From positions 1-6,335 of the forward strand of contig JBFFXF010000355.1 of the NCBI GenBank assembly GCA_041569895.1: a stretch of 6,335 bases of DNA, given 5' to 3'. The notes beneath the pieces are model-generated. The model was not told the origin of the DNA and ran no database searches. It worked only from the letters and a program-made list of their open reading frames with translations. Positions 5,941 through 6,335 of this stretch are shown one piece after another. Positions within the stretch are counted from its first letter, which is position 1. Every line of letters starts with the position of its first letter. The DNA comes from JBFFXF01 sp041569895 (lineage in GTDB: Bacteria; Planctomycetota; UBA8108; JACQVS01). Position numbers and translations under genes: made by a program.

Positions 5941-6000
5941 CGTTCCCGTCCCCGTTCCCGTCCCCGTCCCCGTCCCCGTTCCCGTTCCCGTTCCCGTTCC
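5941..6000 (-). repeat. GGGNAC hexamer array (right copy), ten units
   Basis: Ten perfect 6-bp units with no indels: six CGTTCC and four CGTCCC as read on the plus strand. On the minus strand this is GGGAAC/GGGGAC, ten successive runs of three or four G, and so a strong G-quadruplex motif. Variation is confined to one position. The array starts about 25 bp upstream of the predicted moaA -35 and lies on the moaA coding strand. It shares the GGGNAC consensus with the array at 649-696 but is in the opposite orientation. Confidence 0.9.
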
Positions 6001-6054
6001 CGAAAGCCGTCGTGGTCGGCGGCGCGTACGCCGTCGGGGCCGGGCGATCGGAGA

Positions 6055-6140
6055 CCGATACCGACTCCGATTCCGATTCCGACGCCGATTCCGACGCCGA
6101 TGTCCGATTCCGATGACCGATACCGATTCCGAACCCGATT
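6055..6140. repeat. CCGATT-type degenerate hexamer array, about 14 units
   Basis: Units of the form CCGANN run from 6055 to 6140: CCGATA, CCGACT, CCGATT twice, then CCGACG alternating with CCGATT, ending CCGATA, CCGATT, CCGAAC, CCGATT. Single inserted bases at 6103 and 6116 shift the phase twice. The first four positions are fixed and the last two vary. It is a different family from the GGGNAC array 54 bp away and does not form long G-runs. Confidence 0.85.
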
Positions 6141-6291
6141 GCCGCATCGACGGTCCGGTCGAGGACTGCCCGCCGGGCTCGACGCCCTGCGCGGATTGAA
6201 CGCGCTCCGCGTGCGCGGTGATTTCTCCGGACCTCTCGAAAGCGTTGCGACATCCTGCCACCGAGCTCGATGTCACGCTTCTCGCTCCGAG

Positions 6292-6324
6292 CTGAGGGGG
6301 CGCTCTTCCCGCCGCCCCCCTCAG
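6292..6324. terminator. GC-rich stem-loop, possible terminator of an outside gene
   Basis: CTGAGGGGGCG (6292-6302) pairs with CGCCCCCCTCAG (6313-6324), an 11-bp stem with one bulged C and a 10-nt loop. The stem is stable but no T-tract follows on either strand, so it is not a classical intrinsic terminator. High-GC genomes often use such hairpins at gene ends. It may serve a gene beyond the right edge. Confidence 0.4.
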
Positions 6325-6335
6325 ACGCCCCCAGG

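Larger units (their letters stand above)
5883..6335. other. Gene-poor right end with hexamer arrays and hairpins
   Basis: No gene can be supported in these 453 bases. The open frames crossing them on the minus strand encode only Gly-Asn/Gly-Asp and Ser-Glu/Ser-Val repeats plus Arg-rich stretches, which are translations of the arrays. Beyond the moaA promoter and the two arrays, 6141-6335 has normal complexity. It contains a nested hairpin (GTCGAG/CTCGAC around CCC-GCC-GGG, near 6157-6182) and a strong GC-rich stem-loop at 6292-6324. Any gene to the right starts or ends outside the window, apart from a possible 22-codon plus-strand start at 6270 that I do not consider supported. Confidence 0.6.

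Noticed and set aside
5861..6276. Two open minus-strand frames of about 130 codons rich in Gly-Asn/Gly-Asp/Gly-Thr or Ser-Glu/Ser-Val repeats
   Set aside because: The repetitive residues are direct translations of the hexamer arrays, in two frames at once, with no ribosome site or conserved domain. One of the frames also runs into moaA.
6270..6335. Possible start of a plus-strand gene running off the right edge (22 codons, beginning MSRFSLRAEG)
   Set aside because: There is no convincing ribosome site, the stretch is Pro-rich and it overlaps the GC-rich stem-loop. It is too short to judge without further sequence.

Overview
The window is high-GC bacterial DNA with five full-length, recognisable or partly recognisable genes, one small hypothetical gene and the tail of another. 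An LpxL/HtrB-type acyltransferase and a possible small lipoprotein point to a Gram-negative (diderm) organism. The degenerate GC-rich hexamer arrays between genes recall my general impression of large, high-GC genomes such as Myxococcota and other 'deltaproteobacteria' or Acidobacteria. That placement is an inference from style only; no marker gene fixes the taxon.

Layout: (1) Positions 1-392, plus strand: the last 31 codons of an unrecognised gene, joined by an ATGA overlap to a 99-residue exported or lipoprotein-like hypothetical protein. (2) Positions 393-702: a non-coding stretch between convergent genes. It holds an imperfect inverted repeat whose arms are themselves tandem duplications, then a GGGNAC hexamer array. 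(3) Positions 703-1749, minus strand: a malate/L-lactate dehydrogenase-family (Ldh_2) oxidoreductase. (4) Positions 1750-1887: a divergent control region with a plausible sigma-70-type promoter facing right. (5) Positions 1888-2988, plus strand: an LpxL-like acyltransferase whose 3' end overlaps that of the next gene by 20 bp. (6) Positions 5882-2969, minus strand: a compact set moaA, then an NfuA/NifU-type Fe-S scaffold, then an ATP-grasp ligase of unknown substrate, probably one operon. (7) Positions 5883-6335: a gene-poor end with a likely moaA promoter, a second GGGNAC array in the opposite orientation, an unrelated CCGATT-type hexamer array and a GC-rich stem-loop.

How the genes fit together: MoaA carries two [4Fe-4S] clusters and starts molybdenum cofactor synthesis. 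An Nfu-type cluster carrier immediately downstream could supply those clusters. The ATP-grasp enzyme is the unexplained member of the operon. The Ldh_2 and acyltransferase genes look like independent housekeeping or metabolic units. No tRNA, rRNA, CRISPR array, transposase or phage gene was seen.

The least ordinary signals are non-coding: two G-quadruplex-capable GGGNAC arrays in inverted orientation about 5.2 kb apart, a different hexamer family beside one of them, and the nested inverted repeat at 455-602. Among the proteins, MoaA has His where the family normally has a SAM-contacting Ser, and its predicted promoter lies so close to the start codon that the message may be leaderless.
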